Origin: an uncultured Flavobacterium sp.
Lineage (GTDB): Bacteria > Bacteroidota > Bacteroidia > Flavobacteriales > Flavobacteriaceae
Length of the DNA stretch: 40,101 bases
Direction: 5' to 3'
NCBI GenBank assembly: GCA_934636265.1
Contig: CAKUAD010000016.1
Coordinates: forward strand, 1 to 40,101
Shown: in pieces, positions 1 through 8,245 of the stretch
Layout: every line of letters begins with the position of its first letter
How positions within the stretch are numbered: the first letter of the stretch is position 1
The notes under the pieces: model-generated
Database searches by the model: none
What the model saw: the letters and a program-made list of their open reading frames with translations, nothing else
Told to the model about the DNA's origin: nothing
Translations under genes and position numbers: made by a program

Positions 1-509
1 GCGAACTTTCATACAACAAAACCAAACTCGACCATTTTGGTCAATGGGTTGAGGGCAATGGCCAATTGGCTACACGCCTTCGCGGGATGAAAGGGAGTAC
101 GGAAATCACCAATATCGGGATGCAGTTAGAATACTTCCCGCTGAGCATCCGTCAGTTCTCGGCCACACCGGGCTCACTGGGGCCGTTTGTCAGCCTTGGC
201 GCTCAATTCTCGTTTTACAATCCTGAAGTTTATTCAGAAATCGGACCGATGGGAATCCCGGCCACCACTCCATTAAAATACTACGATGCCTACACCAACG
301 AGAGCGGAACCGTTTGGTCGGTGGTAGGAAGCATCGGAACGCGTTACAAACTGACGGTTCTTTCTGACCTGATGATTGATTTGCGCTGGCAGTATTATTT
401 CTCTGACTGGGTTGACGGCCTTCGTCCCGATCCAAATGTCTACAAGGAAAACAAGGCCAACGACTGGAATGTTTGGCTGAATGTGGGTTACATCTACTAT
501 CTTGACTAA
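1..509 (+). CDS. Outer-membrane beta-barrel protein, 3' part only
   Basis: The reading frame is open from base 3 to the TAA at 507-509, so the start lies outside the window; the TTG at 66 is internal. About 168 residues are visible. Alternating hydrophobic and polar stretches rich in Tyr, Trp, Gly and Phe (for example LDHFGQWVEG, LMIDLRWQYYFSDW) and the ending VGYIYYLD, with an aromatic residue near the C-terminus, are typical of the last strands of an outer-membrane beta-barrel in Bacteroidetes. It resembles the flavobacterial group called THC0290_0291 family, which older annotations often mislabel as glutamate dehydrogenase; that match is from memory. No catalytic motif is seen. A terminator follows 24 bases after the stop, so this ends its transcription unit. 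Confidence 0.6.
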   Translation, partial: ELSYNKTKLDHFGQWVEGNGQLATRLRGMKGSTEITNIGMQLEYFPLSIRQFSATPGSLGPFVSLGAQFSFYNPEVYSEIGPMGIPATTPLKYYDAYTNESGTVWSVVGSIGTRYKLTVLSDLMIDLRWQYYFSDWVDGLRPDPNVYKENKANDWNVWLNVGYIYYLD

Positions 510-532
510 TCGCTATTAAAGCAAAAACGATA

Positions 533-562
533 AAGCTCAAACAATGGTTTGGGCTTTTTTTT
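533..562 (+). terminator. Intrinsic terminator of the beta-barrel gene
   Basis: A 10-bp stem (533-542 with 547-556, one G-T pair) and a 4-base loop are followed by a T run to 562. It lies 24 bases after the stop at 509. Confidence 0.85.
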
Positions 563-636
563 GACCTCCTCACTACATGAAATACACTGTCACTTTTGGC
601 CGGATGCCAGGCGACGATTGACAATGGATCCAAAAC

Positions 637-668
637 AAAAGGACTGCCTATATTGAGACAGTCCTTTT
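637..668 (-). terminator. Terminator of the cystathionine gamma-synthase-like gene, possibly bidirectional
   Basis: GGACTG (641-646) pairs with CAGTCC (659-664), flanked by AAAA on the left and TTTT on the right. Read on the minus strand, the hairpin ends in a T run just beyond the stop at 705. The symmetry would let it work in both directions. The rest of 510-704 shows no gene. Confidence 0.7.
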
Positions 669-704
669 TAATATTTGGCGGATATTACTCCAAAGTCCGT
701 GGTT

Positions 705-1847
705 TTAACCCAGCGCCTGCTCCAGATCGGCCAACAGGTCTTCAGCATCCTCAACGCCAACGCTAAGGCGAACAAGATCGTCGGATATTCCAATTTCACG
801 GCGTTTTTCTTCCGGAATTGAGGCATGTGTCATCAGCGCCGGATGATTGGCCAATGATTCCACTCCGCCCAGCGATTCGGCCAGAGTAAACACTTTTAGT
901 TTTTCCAGGAACCTCAGCGAATCAGCCTTGGCGCCCGACTTAAAGGTAAAGGTTACCATTCCGCCAAAGCCCTTCATTTGCTTTTTGGCGATTTCATGGT
1001 GCGGATGATCCTCCAGTCCCGGGAAGAATACCTTCCCGACTTTTGGATGATTTTTTAAGAAATGGGCAACCTTCAAACCGTTCTCACAGTGGCGTTCCAT
1101 GCGCAAATGAAGCGTCTTGATTCCACGAAGGACCAGGAAAGCATCCATCGGGCCCAGCGTTCCGCCCGTGGCAAATTGCTGAAAGTGGAGTTGTTCGCCC
1201 AGCGCCGCGTCCTTCACCACAAGTGCCCCGGCAATTACGTCAGAGTGTCCGCCCAGGTATTTCGTAGCCGAATGCATCACAATATCGGCCCCCAGATCGA
1301 GCGGGCGTTGCAGATATGGCGTTGCAAAGGTATTGTCGACGGCAAAAAGTAAGTTGTGCTTTTTGGTGATTTTGGCAATGGCCTCGATATCCGCCAGTTT
1401 CATCAGCGGATTGGTAGGCGTTTCAACCCAAATCAGTTTTGTATTATCATTGATAAGCGATTCCAGTTTCGACAAATCCGTCATGTCGATAAAGTGAAAA
1501 ACCAGGCCGGAATCCTTATATATCCGGGTAAACAGGCGATAGGTTCCGCCGTAAAGATCGTCCATCGCAATAATTTCATCGCCGGCCTTAAACGAACGCA
1601 AAACGCAATCGGTCGCGGCAAGTCCGGATGAAAAAGCCAGTCCGCGGGCGCCGTTTTCAATTGACGCGAGTGCATCTTCCAGAGCGGTACGCGTTGGGTT
1701 GGCCGCTCGGCTGTATTCATAATCGCCCACCGGTTTTCCCGGAGTGGTTTGGGCATAAGTCGATGTCAAAAAAACGGGCGGCATGACTGATCCCGTAACT
1801 TCCTCGTGATGCTGGCCGCCGTGTATTACTTTGGTATTGAATTTCAT
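705..1847 (-). CDS. Cystathionine gamma-synthase / trans-sulfuration PLP enzyme
   Basis: This is a PLP-dependent enzyme of the Cys/Met metabolism family, acting on cystathionine or O-acyl-homoserine in the cytoplasm. I chose the ATG at 1847 ([11 protein letters not shown]), giving 380 aa, the usual family length; the open frame extends 24 codons upstream but through the promoter region. Visible family signatures are [11 protein letters not shown] near the N-terminus, SSGLAA (phosphate-binding), [27 protein letters not shown] and the PLP-lysine motif [12 protein letters not shown]. The C-terminal [17 protein letters not shown] is typical of cystathionine gamma-synthase/lyase. Which of synthase, beta-lyase or gamma-lyase it is cannot be decided from the motifs. 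It is monocistronic: a terminator lies downstream and a divergent gene upstream. Confidence 0.93.
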   Translation of the reverse strand: MKFNTKVIHGGQHHEEVTGSVMPPVFLTSTYAQTTPGKPVGDYEYSRAANPTRTALEDALASIENGARGLAFSSGLAATDCVLRSFKAGDEIIAMDDLYGGTYRLFTRIYKDSGLVFHFIDMTDLSKLESLINDNTKLIWVETPTNPLMKLADIEAIAKITKKHNLLFAVDNTFATPYLQRPLDLGADIVMHSATKYLGGHSDVIAGALVVKDAALGEQLHFQQFATGGTLGPMDAFLVLRGIKTLHLRMERHCENGLKVAHFLKNHPKVGKVFFPGLEDHPHHEIAKKQMKGFGGMVTFTFKSGAKADSLRFLEKLKVFTLAESLGGVESLANHPALMTHASIPEEKRREIGISDDLVRLSVGVEDAEDLLADLEQALG

Positions 1848-1879
1848 CGGATTTAATTTTAAAAGGTATGCTGATGTTT

Positions 1880-1910
1880 TTGCAAAGGTAGTTTTCTGCC
1901 CGTACATTTG
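1880..1910 (+). promoter_or_regulatory. Bacteroidetes-type promoter for the ArsC-like gene
   Basis: TTG at 1880-1882 and TACATTTG at 1903-1910, separated by 20 bases, match both the -33 and -7 elements. The ATG at 1929 lies 18 bases after the -7 box, giving a short leader. This promoter decides the start: the longer frame from 1908 would begin inside the -7 box. Confidence 0.65.
1883..1890 (-). promoter_or_regulatory. -7 box (TACCTTTG) for the trans-sulfuration gene
   Basis: The minus strand reads TACCTTTG, a full match to the Bacteroidetes -7 consensus TAnnTTTG, 35 bases upstream of the ATG at 1847. No TTG is seen at the expected -33 distance. The box directly abuts the -33 element of the opposite promoter. 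Confidence 0.5.
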
Positions 1911-1928
1911 CACCTTCATTTAACAACG

Positions 1929-2282
1929 ATGAAAAAAGTTTACTACTTGGGCACCTGTTCCACCTGCCAAAAAATTATCGCCTCGTTGGGCGGACTGGAC
2001 AACTTTGAACACCGCGAAATCAAATCCCAGCCCATCACGCCCGAGGAACTCGACGCGATGAAGCAGCTTTCCGGCAGTTATGAATCGCTGTTTACCCGCC
2101 GGTCCATGCAATACAAAGCGCGGAACCTAAAAGATCAGACACTTACGGAAGATGATTACCGGAACCTAATCCTGGATCACTATTCGTTTTTGGCCCGCCC
2201 GGTGTTTATCATCGGCGATAAAATCTACATAGGCAACAGCAAAAAATCGGTCGACGGAGTCCGCGACGCCTTGAATGTCTAA
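1929..2282 (+). CDS. ArsC/Spx-family thioredoxin-fold protein
   Basis: A 117-aa cytoplasmic protein of the ArsC/Spx/YffB superfamily. The N-terminal motif YYLGTCSTCQK gives a CxxC pair (Cys10, Cys13) at the end of strand 1. The later segments RNLKDQ, ARPVFIIGDKIYIGNSK and the cis-proline region RPV are the conserved parts of ArsC-like folds. True arsenate reductases of the glutaredoxin type carry a single Cys in a different loop, so arsenate reduction is uncertain; a thiol oxidoreductase or Spx-like regulator is equally possible. I chose the ATG at 1929 because the promoter occupies 1880-1910. It overlaps the downstream transporter by 8 bases, implying translational coupling. Confidence 0.85.
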   Translation: MKKVYYLGTCSTCQKIIASLGGLDNFEHREIKSQPITPEELDAMKQLSGSYESLFTRRSMQYKARNLKDQTLTEDDYRNLILDHYSFLARPVFIIGDKIYIGNSKKSVDGVRDALNV

Positions 2283-3162
2283 GTATACTTGGGCGCTTAT
2301 TGCCGCTACCCTGGTTTCAATCATCTACGGCGTTACGTTTACCATTGCCAAAGACGTCATGCCCGAGCACATTTTGCCATATGGCTTTATCGCATTGCGC
2401 GTTGGCGGATCGACATTGCTGTTTTGGCTCGTCTGGGCGATGCTGCCCAAGCAAAAAATCCTTAGCGAAGATTACTGGCGCGTGGTGGCCTGCGCATTTT
2501 TTGGCGTGGCCTTCAACATGCTGACTTTCTTTAAAGGGTTGAGTCTTACCTCGCCCATCTCGGCGGCCGTGCTGATGGTGACCACGCCCATCATCGTATT
2601 GTTGCTGTCGGCGATTTTAATTCGCGAAAAGCTTCAGGCGCGCAAGGTAGGCGGTATTCTTTTGGGACTCGCCGGAACGGTGATGCTCATTTACTACGGC
2701 CGATCGTCAGGTAACGCGCCCGATCCGTTTTTAGGCAATTTTCTGGTTTTTGTCAACGCCGCATCCTACGGATTGTACCTCATCCTGGTAAAAAAACTCA
2801 TGGACCGATACCATGCGTTTTCCTTTGTCAACTGGATTTACCTGATTGGTTTTTTGATGGTGCTCCCGTTTGGATGGCCGGAATTAGAAAGCGTCAATTG
2901 GCAGGGATTCAATACCTCGGTTTGGCTAAAAACCGGATTCGTCGTGGTATTTTCGACATTTTTGACCTACTTGCTCAACTTGCTGTCGATGAAGTCCTTG
3001 CGGCCGGTAACCGTGGCGGTTTTCATTTATCTGCAACCGCTATTTGCCGCCATTTTCTCTATCGGGCTTGGCAAGGACAGTTTAAACCTGATTAAAGTGG
3101 CGTCGGCACTGATGATTTTTTCCGGCGTTTACCTGGTAATTCGTCCCGGAGCCAAAACCTAG
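2275..3162 (+). CDS. EamA/DMT-family transporter
   Basis: A 295-aa integral membrane protein with about ten hydrophobic helices arranged as two EamA halves of about 140 residues, the normal build of the drug/metabolite transporter superfamily. The first half holds RVGGSTLLFWLVW and the conserved PISAAVLMVTTPIIVLLL segment. The second holds NAASYGLYLILVKKLM and a matching RPVTVAVFIYLQPLFAAIFS segment, followed by a last helix ending in VYLVIRPG. Substrate cannot be read from sequence; relatives export amino acids or other small metabolites across the inner membrane. The ATG at 2275 lies inside the end of the ArsC-like gene, so the two are probably one operon. Confidence 0.9.
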   Translation: MSKYTWALIAATLVSIIYGVTFTIAKDVMPEHILPYGFIALRVGGSTLLFWLVWAMLPKQKILSEDYWRVVACAFFGVAFNMLTFFKGLSLTSPISAAVLMVTTPIIVLLLSAILIREKLQARKVGGILLGLAGTVMLIYYGRSSGNAPDPFLGNFLVFVNAASYGLYLILVKKLMDRYHAFSFVNWIYLIGFLMVLPFGWPELESVNWQGFNTSVWLKTGFVVVFSTFLTYLLNLLSMKSLRPVTVAVFIYLQPLFAAIFSIGLGKDSLNLIKVASALMIFSGVYLVIRPGAKT

Positions 3163-3170
3163 TTTTCTTG

Positions 3171-3178
3171 TATATTTG
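3171..3178 (+). promoter_or_regulatory. -7 box (TATATTTG) for the yicC-gmk-nadD cluster
   Basis: TATATTTG fully matches TAnnTTTG and sits 14 bases before the ATG at 3193, in a 30-base gap after the transporter. No -33 TTG is found at the usual distance. Confidence 0.5.
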
Positions 3179-3192
3179 CCTTTTAATTTCAT

Positions 3193-4053
3193 ATGATCCA
3201 ATCCATGACCGGGTTTGGCAAAGCCTCTTTGCAAATGCCCGACAAAAAAATTACCGTCGAGGTAAAATCTCTTAACAGCAAAGGCATCGACCTTAACGTG
3301 CGCATGCCGCAAGCCTACCGCGAAATGGAGCTTGGCGTCCGCACACGGATTACGCAGGTTTTGGAGCGCGGCAAAATTGATTTTAGCATCTACCTCGAAA
3401 ATACAACCGAGCAAACACCGGCGCGCGTAAACGTTCCCATCGTAAAGGCGTATGTGGCGCAGTTGCGTGAAGTTGACCCAAACGGTGACGAAACTGAACT
3501 GCTTAAAATGGCTGTCCGTATGCCTGACGCGCTTAAGACTGATCGCGAAGATATGGAAGCAGCTGACTGGGATTCGATTCAGGGCGTCATCAATCAGGCG
3601 CTGGAAAACATCAGGCAATTTCGCATTGCCGAGGGCGTAGCGCTGGAAAAAGAATTCCTGCACCGGATTGCCAACATCATGTCGATGATGAACGAGGCTG
3701 TGTCGCTTGACGGTGAACGCATCCAAACCGTGCGGACGCGTTTGCAGGCAGCAATAGAGGAACTCAAGATAACGCTCGACGAGAACCGCTTTGAACAAGA
3801 ACTCATCTTCTATCTTGAAAAATACGACATTACTGAAGAGAAAGTGCGCCTGGAAAGCCACATGAACTATTTTCTGGAAACCATGGCCGGAAGCGAGGCC
3901 AACGGGAGGAAACTGGGTTTTATTGTTCAGGAGATGGGCCGCGAGATCAATACCATGGGCTCAAAATCCAACCACGCCAAAATGCAGAAACTGGTGGTAC
4001 AAATGAAGGACGAACTTGAAAAAATTAAGGAGCAGGTCCTTAACGTACTGTAA
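3193..4053 (+). CDS. YicC/YloC-family endoribonuclease
   Basis: A 286-aa protein matching the YicC family at both ends. The N-terminus MIQSMTGFGKAS and the segment EVKSLNSKGIDLNVRMP are the YicC_N signature. The C-terminal domain (formerly DUF1732) carries EEKVRLESHMNYF, GRKLGFIVQEMGREINTMGSK and a basic tail. E. coli YicC is an endoribonuclease that affects small RNA turnover; acidic residues in the C-terminal domain are the likely catalytic centre. It directly precedes guanylate kinase with no spacer (TAA at 4051-4053, ATG at 4054). That arrangement is common in many bacteria and supports the assignment. Length is normal for the family. Confidence 0.92.
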   Translation: MIQSMTGFGKASLQMPDKKITVEVKSLNSKGIDLNVRMPQAYREMELGVRTRITQVLERGKIDFSIYLENTTEQTPARVNVPIVKAYVAQLREVDPNGDETELLKMAVRMPDALKTDREDMEAADWDSIQGVINQALENIRQFRIAEGVALEKEFLHRIANIMSMMNEAVSLDGERIQTVRTRLQAAIEELKITLDENRFEQELIFYLEKYDITEEKVRLESHMNYFLETMAGSEANGRKLGFIVQEMGREINTMGSKSNHAKMQKLVVQMKDELEKIKEQVLNVL

Positions 4054-4647
4054 ATGAAAAAAGGAAAACTAATCGTATTCTCGGCTCCGTCGGGATCGGG
4101 CAAGACAACGATTGTAAGGCATTTGCTCGGGCAGAAAGAACTTAATCTGGAGTTTTCGATTTCCGCCACTTCGCGTTCGCCCCGCGGGATTGAAAGCCAG
4201 GGAAAAGATTACCATTTCATATCGGTTGCCGATTTTAAGAAACACATTCGCGAAGAGGAATTCGTCGAGTGGGAAGAGGTTTACCCCGATATGTTTTACG
4301 GCACGCTGAAATCAGAAGTCGAGCGCATCCGCAACACCGGAAAAAATGTGATTTTTGACATCGATGTATCGGGCGGACTACGAATCAAACGCAAATTTCC
4401 GCAAGATACGCTGGCGATATTTGTCAAGCCGCCCAGCATTGACGAACTAAAAATTCGTCTCAAAAAACGATCGACCGAGAGCGACGAAAAAATCGCCATG
4501 CGGATTGCCAAGGCTTCGGCTGAACTGGCCACCGCACCTCTTTTTGACATCATTGTTGAAAATGCCGATCTGGATTTGGCCAAATCACAGGCTTACGACC
4601 TTGTCAAACGCTTTATCACCACCGGCGAATTTCCTGAAAAATCATGA
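4054..4647 (+). CDS. gmk: Guanylate kinase
   Basis: Guanylate kinase phosphorylates GMP to GDP with ATP in the cytoplasm. The 197-aa protein begins with strand LIVFSAPSGSGKTTI, whose P-loop is SGSGKT at residues 13-18. The GMP-binding part includes SISATSRSPRG and GKDYHFIS, followed by FVEWEEVYPDMFYGT, all family hallmarks. VIFDIDVSGGLRIKRKFP is the conserved segment before the lid, and RLKKRSTESDEKIAMRI is the lid region. Length is typical. It starts on the base after the yicC stop and overlaps nadD by 4 bases (ATGA), so it sits in a translationally coupled cluster. Confidence 0.97.
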   Translation: MKKGKLIVFSAPSGSGKTTIVRHLLGQKELNLEFSISATSRSPRGIESQGKDYHFISVADFKKHIREEEFVEWEEVYPDMFYGTLKSEVERIRNTGKNVIFDIDVSGGLRIKRKFPQDTLAIFVKPPSIDELKIRLKKRSTESDEKIAMRIAKASAELATAPLFDIIVENADLDLAKSQAYDLVKRFITTGEFPEKS

Positions 4648-5225
4648 AAACAGGGCTGTATTTTGGCACGTTCAACCCCATCCACTCCGGGCACCTGATC
4701 ATTGCCAATCACATGGCCGAATTTTCAGATCTGGACCAGGTATGGCTGATTGTCACGCCGCACAATCCGTTTAAGGAAAAGCAGACGCTGCTGGATGATT
4801 ACACACGGCTGCAAATGGTTCAGCTGGCCGTTGAAGATTATCCAAAATTGCGTGCGTCAGATATCGAATTCAAACTCCCGCAACCCAACTACACGGTAAC
4901 AACACTGGTGCATCTGCAGGAAAAGTTTCCCGGATATGAGTTTTCACTGATTATGGGCGAAGACAACCTGCGATCGCTTCATAAATGGAAAAATCATGAG
5001 GTAATCCTCGAGCGCCACGACCTTTACGTCTACCCTCGACTCTCAACGGTTGAACAAGGACCCATTACTCTCGATCACGCGCGCGTGCACCCGATAGCAG
5101 CGCCCGTCATAGAGCTCTCATCGACGTTTATCCGCGAATGCCTCCGCACCGGTAAAAATGCGCGTCCCATGCTTCCGGAAAAAGTTTGGCAATACATCGA
5201 TCACAACAACCTATACAAAAAGTAA
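4644..5225 (+). CDS. nadD: Nicotinate-nucleotide adenylyltransferase
   Basis: NadD transfers AMP from ATP to nicotinate mononucleotide, making deamido-NAD in NAD synthesis. The 193-aa protein shows the nucleotidyltransferase motif GTFNPIHSGH at residues 8-17, with the HxGH pair His14 and His17. FSLIMGEDNLRSLHKWKN corresponds to the conserved substrate-binding segment and IELSSTFIRE to the second ATP-binding motif (ISSTxIR). A short C-terminal helix follows, ending QYIDHNNLY, as in other NadD proteins. It overlaps gmk by 4 bases; the next gene starts 45 bases downstream. Conserved neighbourhood of yicC, gmk and nadD supports a housekeeping operon. Confidence 0.96.
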   Translation: MKTGLYFGTFNPIHSGHLIIANHMAEFSDLDQVWLIVTPHNPFKEKQTLLDDYTRLQMVQLAVEDYPKLRASDIEFKLPQPNYTVTTLVHLQEKFPGYEFSLIMGEDNLRSLHKWKNHEVILERHDLYVYPRLSTVEQGPITLDHARVHPIAAPVIELSSTFIRECLRTGKNARPMLPEKVWQYIDHNNLYKK

Positions 5226-5269
5226 AGGCAAGCCGCATAATCGTCGTATCTTTAGCCTAAAACTAAAGC

Positions 5270-5629
5270 ATGAACGATCAGTCATTTGAGCGGATCTGCA
5301 AAGTTCCGTTTGCCAGCGTTTATCCGCATTACGTTGCAAAAGTTGAAAAAAAGGGCCGCACCGTTGATGAACTAAACGCCGTAGTCCAGTGGCTTTTGGG
5401 TTATGACAGCCAAACCATCAAGCAACATCTGGAAGATAAGACAAACTTTTACGATTTTTTCAGCCAGGCGTCAATCAATCCCAACGCATCAAAAATCACG
5501 GGTGTGATTTGCGGTTATCGCGTCGAGGAGATCGAGCCCGGACTTAAACAGCAGTTTCGTTATCTGGACAAATTGGTAGACGAACTAGCCAAAGGAAAAC
5601 CACTTGAAAAAATATTGAGAACCCCATGA
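5270..5629 (+). CDS. DUF2200 family protein
   Basis: A 119-aa soluble protein that I recognise as DUF2200 from features such as FERICKVPFASVYPHYVAK, a WLLGYD segment, an aromatic NFYDFF stretch and ITGVICGYRVEEI. No function is established for the family that I know of. It is acidic and basic in patches without signal peptide or membrane helix, so it is probably cytoplasmic. It begins 45 bases after nadD, with TATCTTTA at 5247-5254 as a one-mismatch -7 box that might give a local promoter. It overlaps the following alcohol dehydrogenase by 4 bases (ATGA), which suggests linked expression of the two. Confidence 0.85.
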   Translation: MNDQSFERICKVPFASVYPHYVAKVEKKGRTVDELNAVVQWLLGYDSQTIKQHLEDKTNFYDFFSQASINPNASKITGVICGYRVEEIEPGLKQQFRYLDKLVDELAKGKPLEKILRTP

Positions 5630-6786
5630 ATAATTTTGAATTGTACAACCCAACCCGCATTTTGTTCGGGAAAGGCCAGATTGAAAAACTGGCTGAATTA
5701 GTTCCAAAAACAAAAGTCCTGCTGGTTTACGGCGGCGGGAGCATTTTTAAGAACGGCGTCCACCAACAGGTGATGCAGGCCTTAAAAGACCATGAAGTTG
5801 TGGAGTTTGGTGGCATCGAACCCAACCCGCATTACGAAACTGCCATGAAGGCGGCGGCTATCGTCGGCGAGCAAAACATAGGATTTATCCTTGCAGTTGG
5901 CGGCGGATCAGTAATCGACGCGGTCAAGTTCATATCGGCGGCCGTTAAATTTGACGGCGATCCAAAAGACATCCTCTACAAAAGGCTTTTAGTTTCCGAT
6001 CTTGACTCCGTCATCCCATTCGGAACGGTTTTGACGCTTCCGGCCACGGGCAGCGAGATGAATTCCGGATCAGTTATCACAATTGATGCGACTCAGGAAA
6101 AACTCTCGTTTGGCGGACAGGCCATCTTTCCAAAATTCTCCATTTGCGACCCGACGGTCATCACCTCACTGCCTAAACGTCAAATCCAGAATGGCGTGGT
6201 TGATGCCTACACGCATGTGCTTGAGCAATACCTTACCTATCCGCACGCCGGAATTCTGCAGGACCGGATTGCCGAAGCGATTTTACAGACGCTCGTTGAA
6301 ATCGGGCCAAAAGTGGTTGAAAATCCGGAAGATTACACCTTGGCGTCTAACTATATGTGGAGTTGTACCATGGCGCTTAACGGACTTATCCAGAAAGGCG
6401 TGCCTACTGATTGGGCCACACACATGATTGGCCATGAACTCACGGCGCTTTACAACATTGATCACGCGCGAACGCTGGCCATTGTAGGACCTAACCTTTA
6501 CCGCGTGATGTTCGAGACCAAAAAGGACAAACTTGCGCAATACGGCAGCAGGATATTTGGCCTTTCCGGTTCAACCGATGAGGTAGCACGCGAGGCGATT
6601 GAAAAAACCGTTGCGTTCTTTCACACCATGGGCATGCAGACCAAGTTGTCAGAATACACCGCCGATTACCGGCAAACCGCCAACTTTATACGCGAACGCT
6701 TTGAAAAACGCGGCTGGAAGATGATGGGCGAGCGCCAGAACATCACACCGGAAAAAGTCTTCGAGATTGTGGAGATGAGTTACTAA
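5626..6786 (+). CDS. Iron-containing (YqhD-like) alcohol dehydrogenase
   Basis: A 386-aa group III metal-dependent alcohol dehydrogenase, the BdhA/YqhD type that reduces aldehydes with NADPH. The N-terminal half carries the nucleotide-binding segments LLVYGGGSIF and FILAVGGGSVIDAVK, then TLPATGSEMNSGSVIT. The metal ligands can be read as Asp193 and His197 (VVDAYTH), His266 (ATHMIGHEL) and His280 (NIDHART). This is the same spacing as known for E. coli YqhD (194, 198, 267, 281). The PHYETAMKAA segment and the overall length also fit that subgroup. It may detoxify short-chain or lipid-derived aldehydes. It is the last gene of its cluster; a strong terminator follows. Confidence 0.95.
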   Translation: MNNFELYNPTRILFGKGQIEKLAELVPKTKVLLVYGGGSIFKNGVHQQVMQALKDHEVVEFGGIEPNPHYETAMKAAAIVGEQNIGFILAVGGGSVIDAVKFISAAVKFDGDPKDILYKRLLVSDLDSVIPFGTVLTLPATGSEMNSGSVITIDATQEKLSFGGQAIFPKFSICDPTVITSLPKRQIQNGVVDAYTHVLEQYLTYPHAGILQDRIAEAILQTLVEIGPKVVENPEDYTLASNYMWSCTMALNGLIQKGVPTDWATHMIGHELTALYNIDHARTLAIVGPNLYRVMFETKKDKLAQYGSRIFGLSGSTDEVAREAIEKTVAFFHTMGMQTKLSEYTADYRQTANFIRERFEKRGWKMMGERQNITPEKVFEIVEMSY

Positions 6787-6807
6787 CCGTTTCACGTTAC
6801 CCAATAC

Positions 6808-6842
6808 AAAAGGCGCTTCCAGATTCCTGAAAGCGCCTTTTT
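6808..6842 (+). terminator. Intrinsic terminator after the alcohol dehydrogenase
   Basis: The stem AAAGGCGCTT / AAGCGCCTTT (left arm ending at 6818, right arm 6831-6840) is followed by a T run. It closes the yicC to alcohol dehydrogenase cluster. The remaining bases to 7024 show no gene; a near-palindrome ACTGGCCGGTCAGT lies at 6884-6897. Confidence 0.88.
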
Positions 6843-7024
6843 CATAACACCAAAACAAAATTTACTAACTAACCAGAGGTAAAACTGGCCGGTCAGTATG
6901 ATAACGCACACAGGCAAGTTAGGATTGCGCTGGCGCGTCATAAAGTATTGTTAAAAAAGAAAAGTCCGGCGCCGACAAACGGTTTTTAGTACGGTTTAAT
7001 CCGGCTCACACCAAAGGATTTTAG

Positions 7025-7032
7025 TATTTTTG
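7025..7032 (+). promoter_or_regulatory. -7 box (TATTTTTG) for gpsA
   Basis: TATTTTTG fully matches TAnnTTTG and lies 17 bases before the ATG at 7050. A -33 TTG is not present at the expected distance. Confidence 0.5.
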
Positions 7033-7049
7033 GAGTTTTTGATTACACC

Positions 7050-8045
7050 ATGGCAAACCCTACAAAATTTGCGGTCATCGGAGGCGGAAGCTGGGCGACG
7101 GCCATTGCAAAAATGCTCTGCAGCAATCAGTCTGAAATTGCTTGGTATATGCGCAACACGCAGGCCATCCAACACCTCAAAAAATTCCATCACAACCCTA
7201 ACTATCTGAGTTCGGTTGAGTTCGACATTAAAAAACTCCGACTTACCAACGATATCAACGAGGCGGTTGCGTGGGCCGATTATATCATATTTGCCATTCC
7301 ATCGGCGTTTTTGGCGCGCGAACTGGATAAACTTAACGAATCACTTGAGGGTAAAGTAATCTTTTCTGCCATTAAAGGCATCGTTCCTGAAACCAGTCTG
7401 ATCGTGGGCGAACATTTTCACCGGCAGTACAACATCGGCTATGACCACATCGGTGTCATTACCGGCCCGTGCCACGCCGAGGAGGTTGCGCTTGAACGCC
7501 TCTCCTACCTGACCATTGCATGCGGCGATGCCGTCAAGGCCAAGGTAATGGCCAATGCATTATCCGGCAATTACATCCTCGCCAAAATATCCGACGATAT
7601 CGTAGGCACCGAATACGCCGCCATGCTTAAAAACATTTACGCCATCGCCGCGGGAATAGCCCACGGTCTTGGCTATGGCGACAACTTTCAGGCGGTACTG
7701 ATGAGCAACGGCATCCGCGAGATGAAGAAATTTATCCGCAAAGTGCATAAAATGAAGCGCAACATCAACAACTCAGCCTATCTGGGCGATTTGCTCGTAA
7801 CCGGATATTCCGTTTTTTCCCGGAACCGGATGTTTGGAAACATGATTGGCAAAGGTTACACCGTACAGGCTGCCATGATGGAGATGAGCATGGTGGCCGA
7901 GGGTTATTACGCCGTAAAAAGCGCCTACAAACTCAACGAAAAATACAAAGCCAAAACACCCATTATCGATGCCGTTTACAGCATTTTGTACGAACACAAA
8001 GAGGCGCGACCGGTATTTAAAGCATTAACTGAAAAACTCGACTGA
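7050..8045 (+). CDS. gpsA: NAD(P)H-dependent glycerol-3-phosphate dehydrogenase
   Basis: GpsA reduces dihydroxyacetone phosphate to sn-glycerol-3-phosphate, the backbone of membrane phospholipids. The 331-aa protein begins with the dinucleotide-binding motif FAVIGGGSWATAIAK, followed by AWYMRNTQAI. The conserved segments FAIPSAFLARELDKL, IFSAIKGIVPET, VITGPCHAEEV and AAMLKNIYAIAAGIAHGLGYGDN (with the catalytic lysine) are all present. DLLVTGYSVFSRNRMFGNMIGKG matches the C-terminal substrate-binding region. Length is normal. Its stop overlaps the start of the next small gene (TGATG at 8043-8047), so the two are coupled. Confidence 0.96.
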   Translation: MANPTKFAVIGGGSWATAIAKMLCSNQSEIAWYMRNTQAIQHLKKFHHNPNYLSSVEFDIKKLRLTNDINEAVAWADYIIFAIPSAFLARELDKLNESLEGKVIFSAIKGIVPETSLIVGEHFHRQYNIGYDHIGVITGPCHAEEVALERLSYLTIACGDAVKAKVMANALSGNYILAKISDDIVGTEYAAMLKNIYAIAAGIAHGLGYGDNFQAVLMSNGIREMKKFIRKVHKMKRNINNSAYLGDLLVTGYSVFSRNRMFGNMIGKGYTVQAAMMEMSMVAEGYYAVKSAYKLNEKYKAKTPIIDAVYSILYEHKEARPVFKALTEKLD

Positions 8046-8245
8046 TGTCACCGCGCTGGAAACACCAAACACGAGTCGGGCTCCTGTGGGCCGTCATTAT
8101 GACAGTCCTCATGACCGCGTGGGATGCGTTGATGGGTGAGCCTTTCAAACCCCTGTTTTTTACAATACGAACGTTTGTGTTTGCCGTTGGCGGAATCTTT
8201 CTGGTAGGCTATTTTAGCTGGAAGGGAACGTTAAAAAAGCAGTAG
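8045..8245 (+). CDS. Small two-helix membrane protein of unknown function
   Basis: A 66-aa protein whose ATG overlaps the gpsA stop codon by one base, strong support for it being real. Two hydrophobic segments, roughly residues 11-28 (VGLLWAVIMTVLMTAWDA) and 37-58 (LFFTIRTFVFAVGGIFLVGY), predict a helical hairpin in the inner membrane, with a basic N-terminus (SPRWKHQTR) and basic C-terminus (KGTLKKQ) on the cytoplasmic side. I do not recognise a named family. Coupling to gpsA hints at a role linked to membrane lipid supply, but that is inference only. The stop at 8243-8245 is immediately followed by the stop codon of the opposite-strand gene. Confidence 0.75.
   Translation: MSPRWKHQTRVGLLWAVIMTVLMTAWDALMGEPFKPLFFTIRTFVFAVGGIFLVGYFSWKGTLKKQ

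Noticed and set aside
3082..3861. A 259-codon open frame antisense to the YicC-type gene
   Set aside because: It mirrors a well-supported gene, shows no motif, and its His/Phe-rich composition is what the reverse strand of this coding sequence yields.
6884..6897. Near-palindrome ACTGGCCGGTCAGT upstream of gpsA
   Set aside because: It is 128 bases before the -7 box and imperfect; a short GC-rich palindrome can arise by chance.
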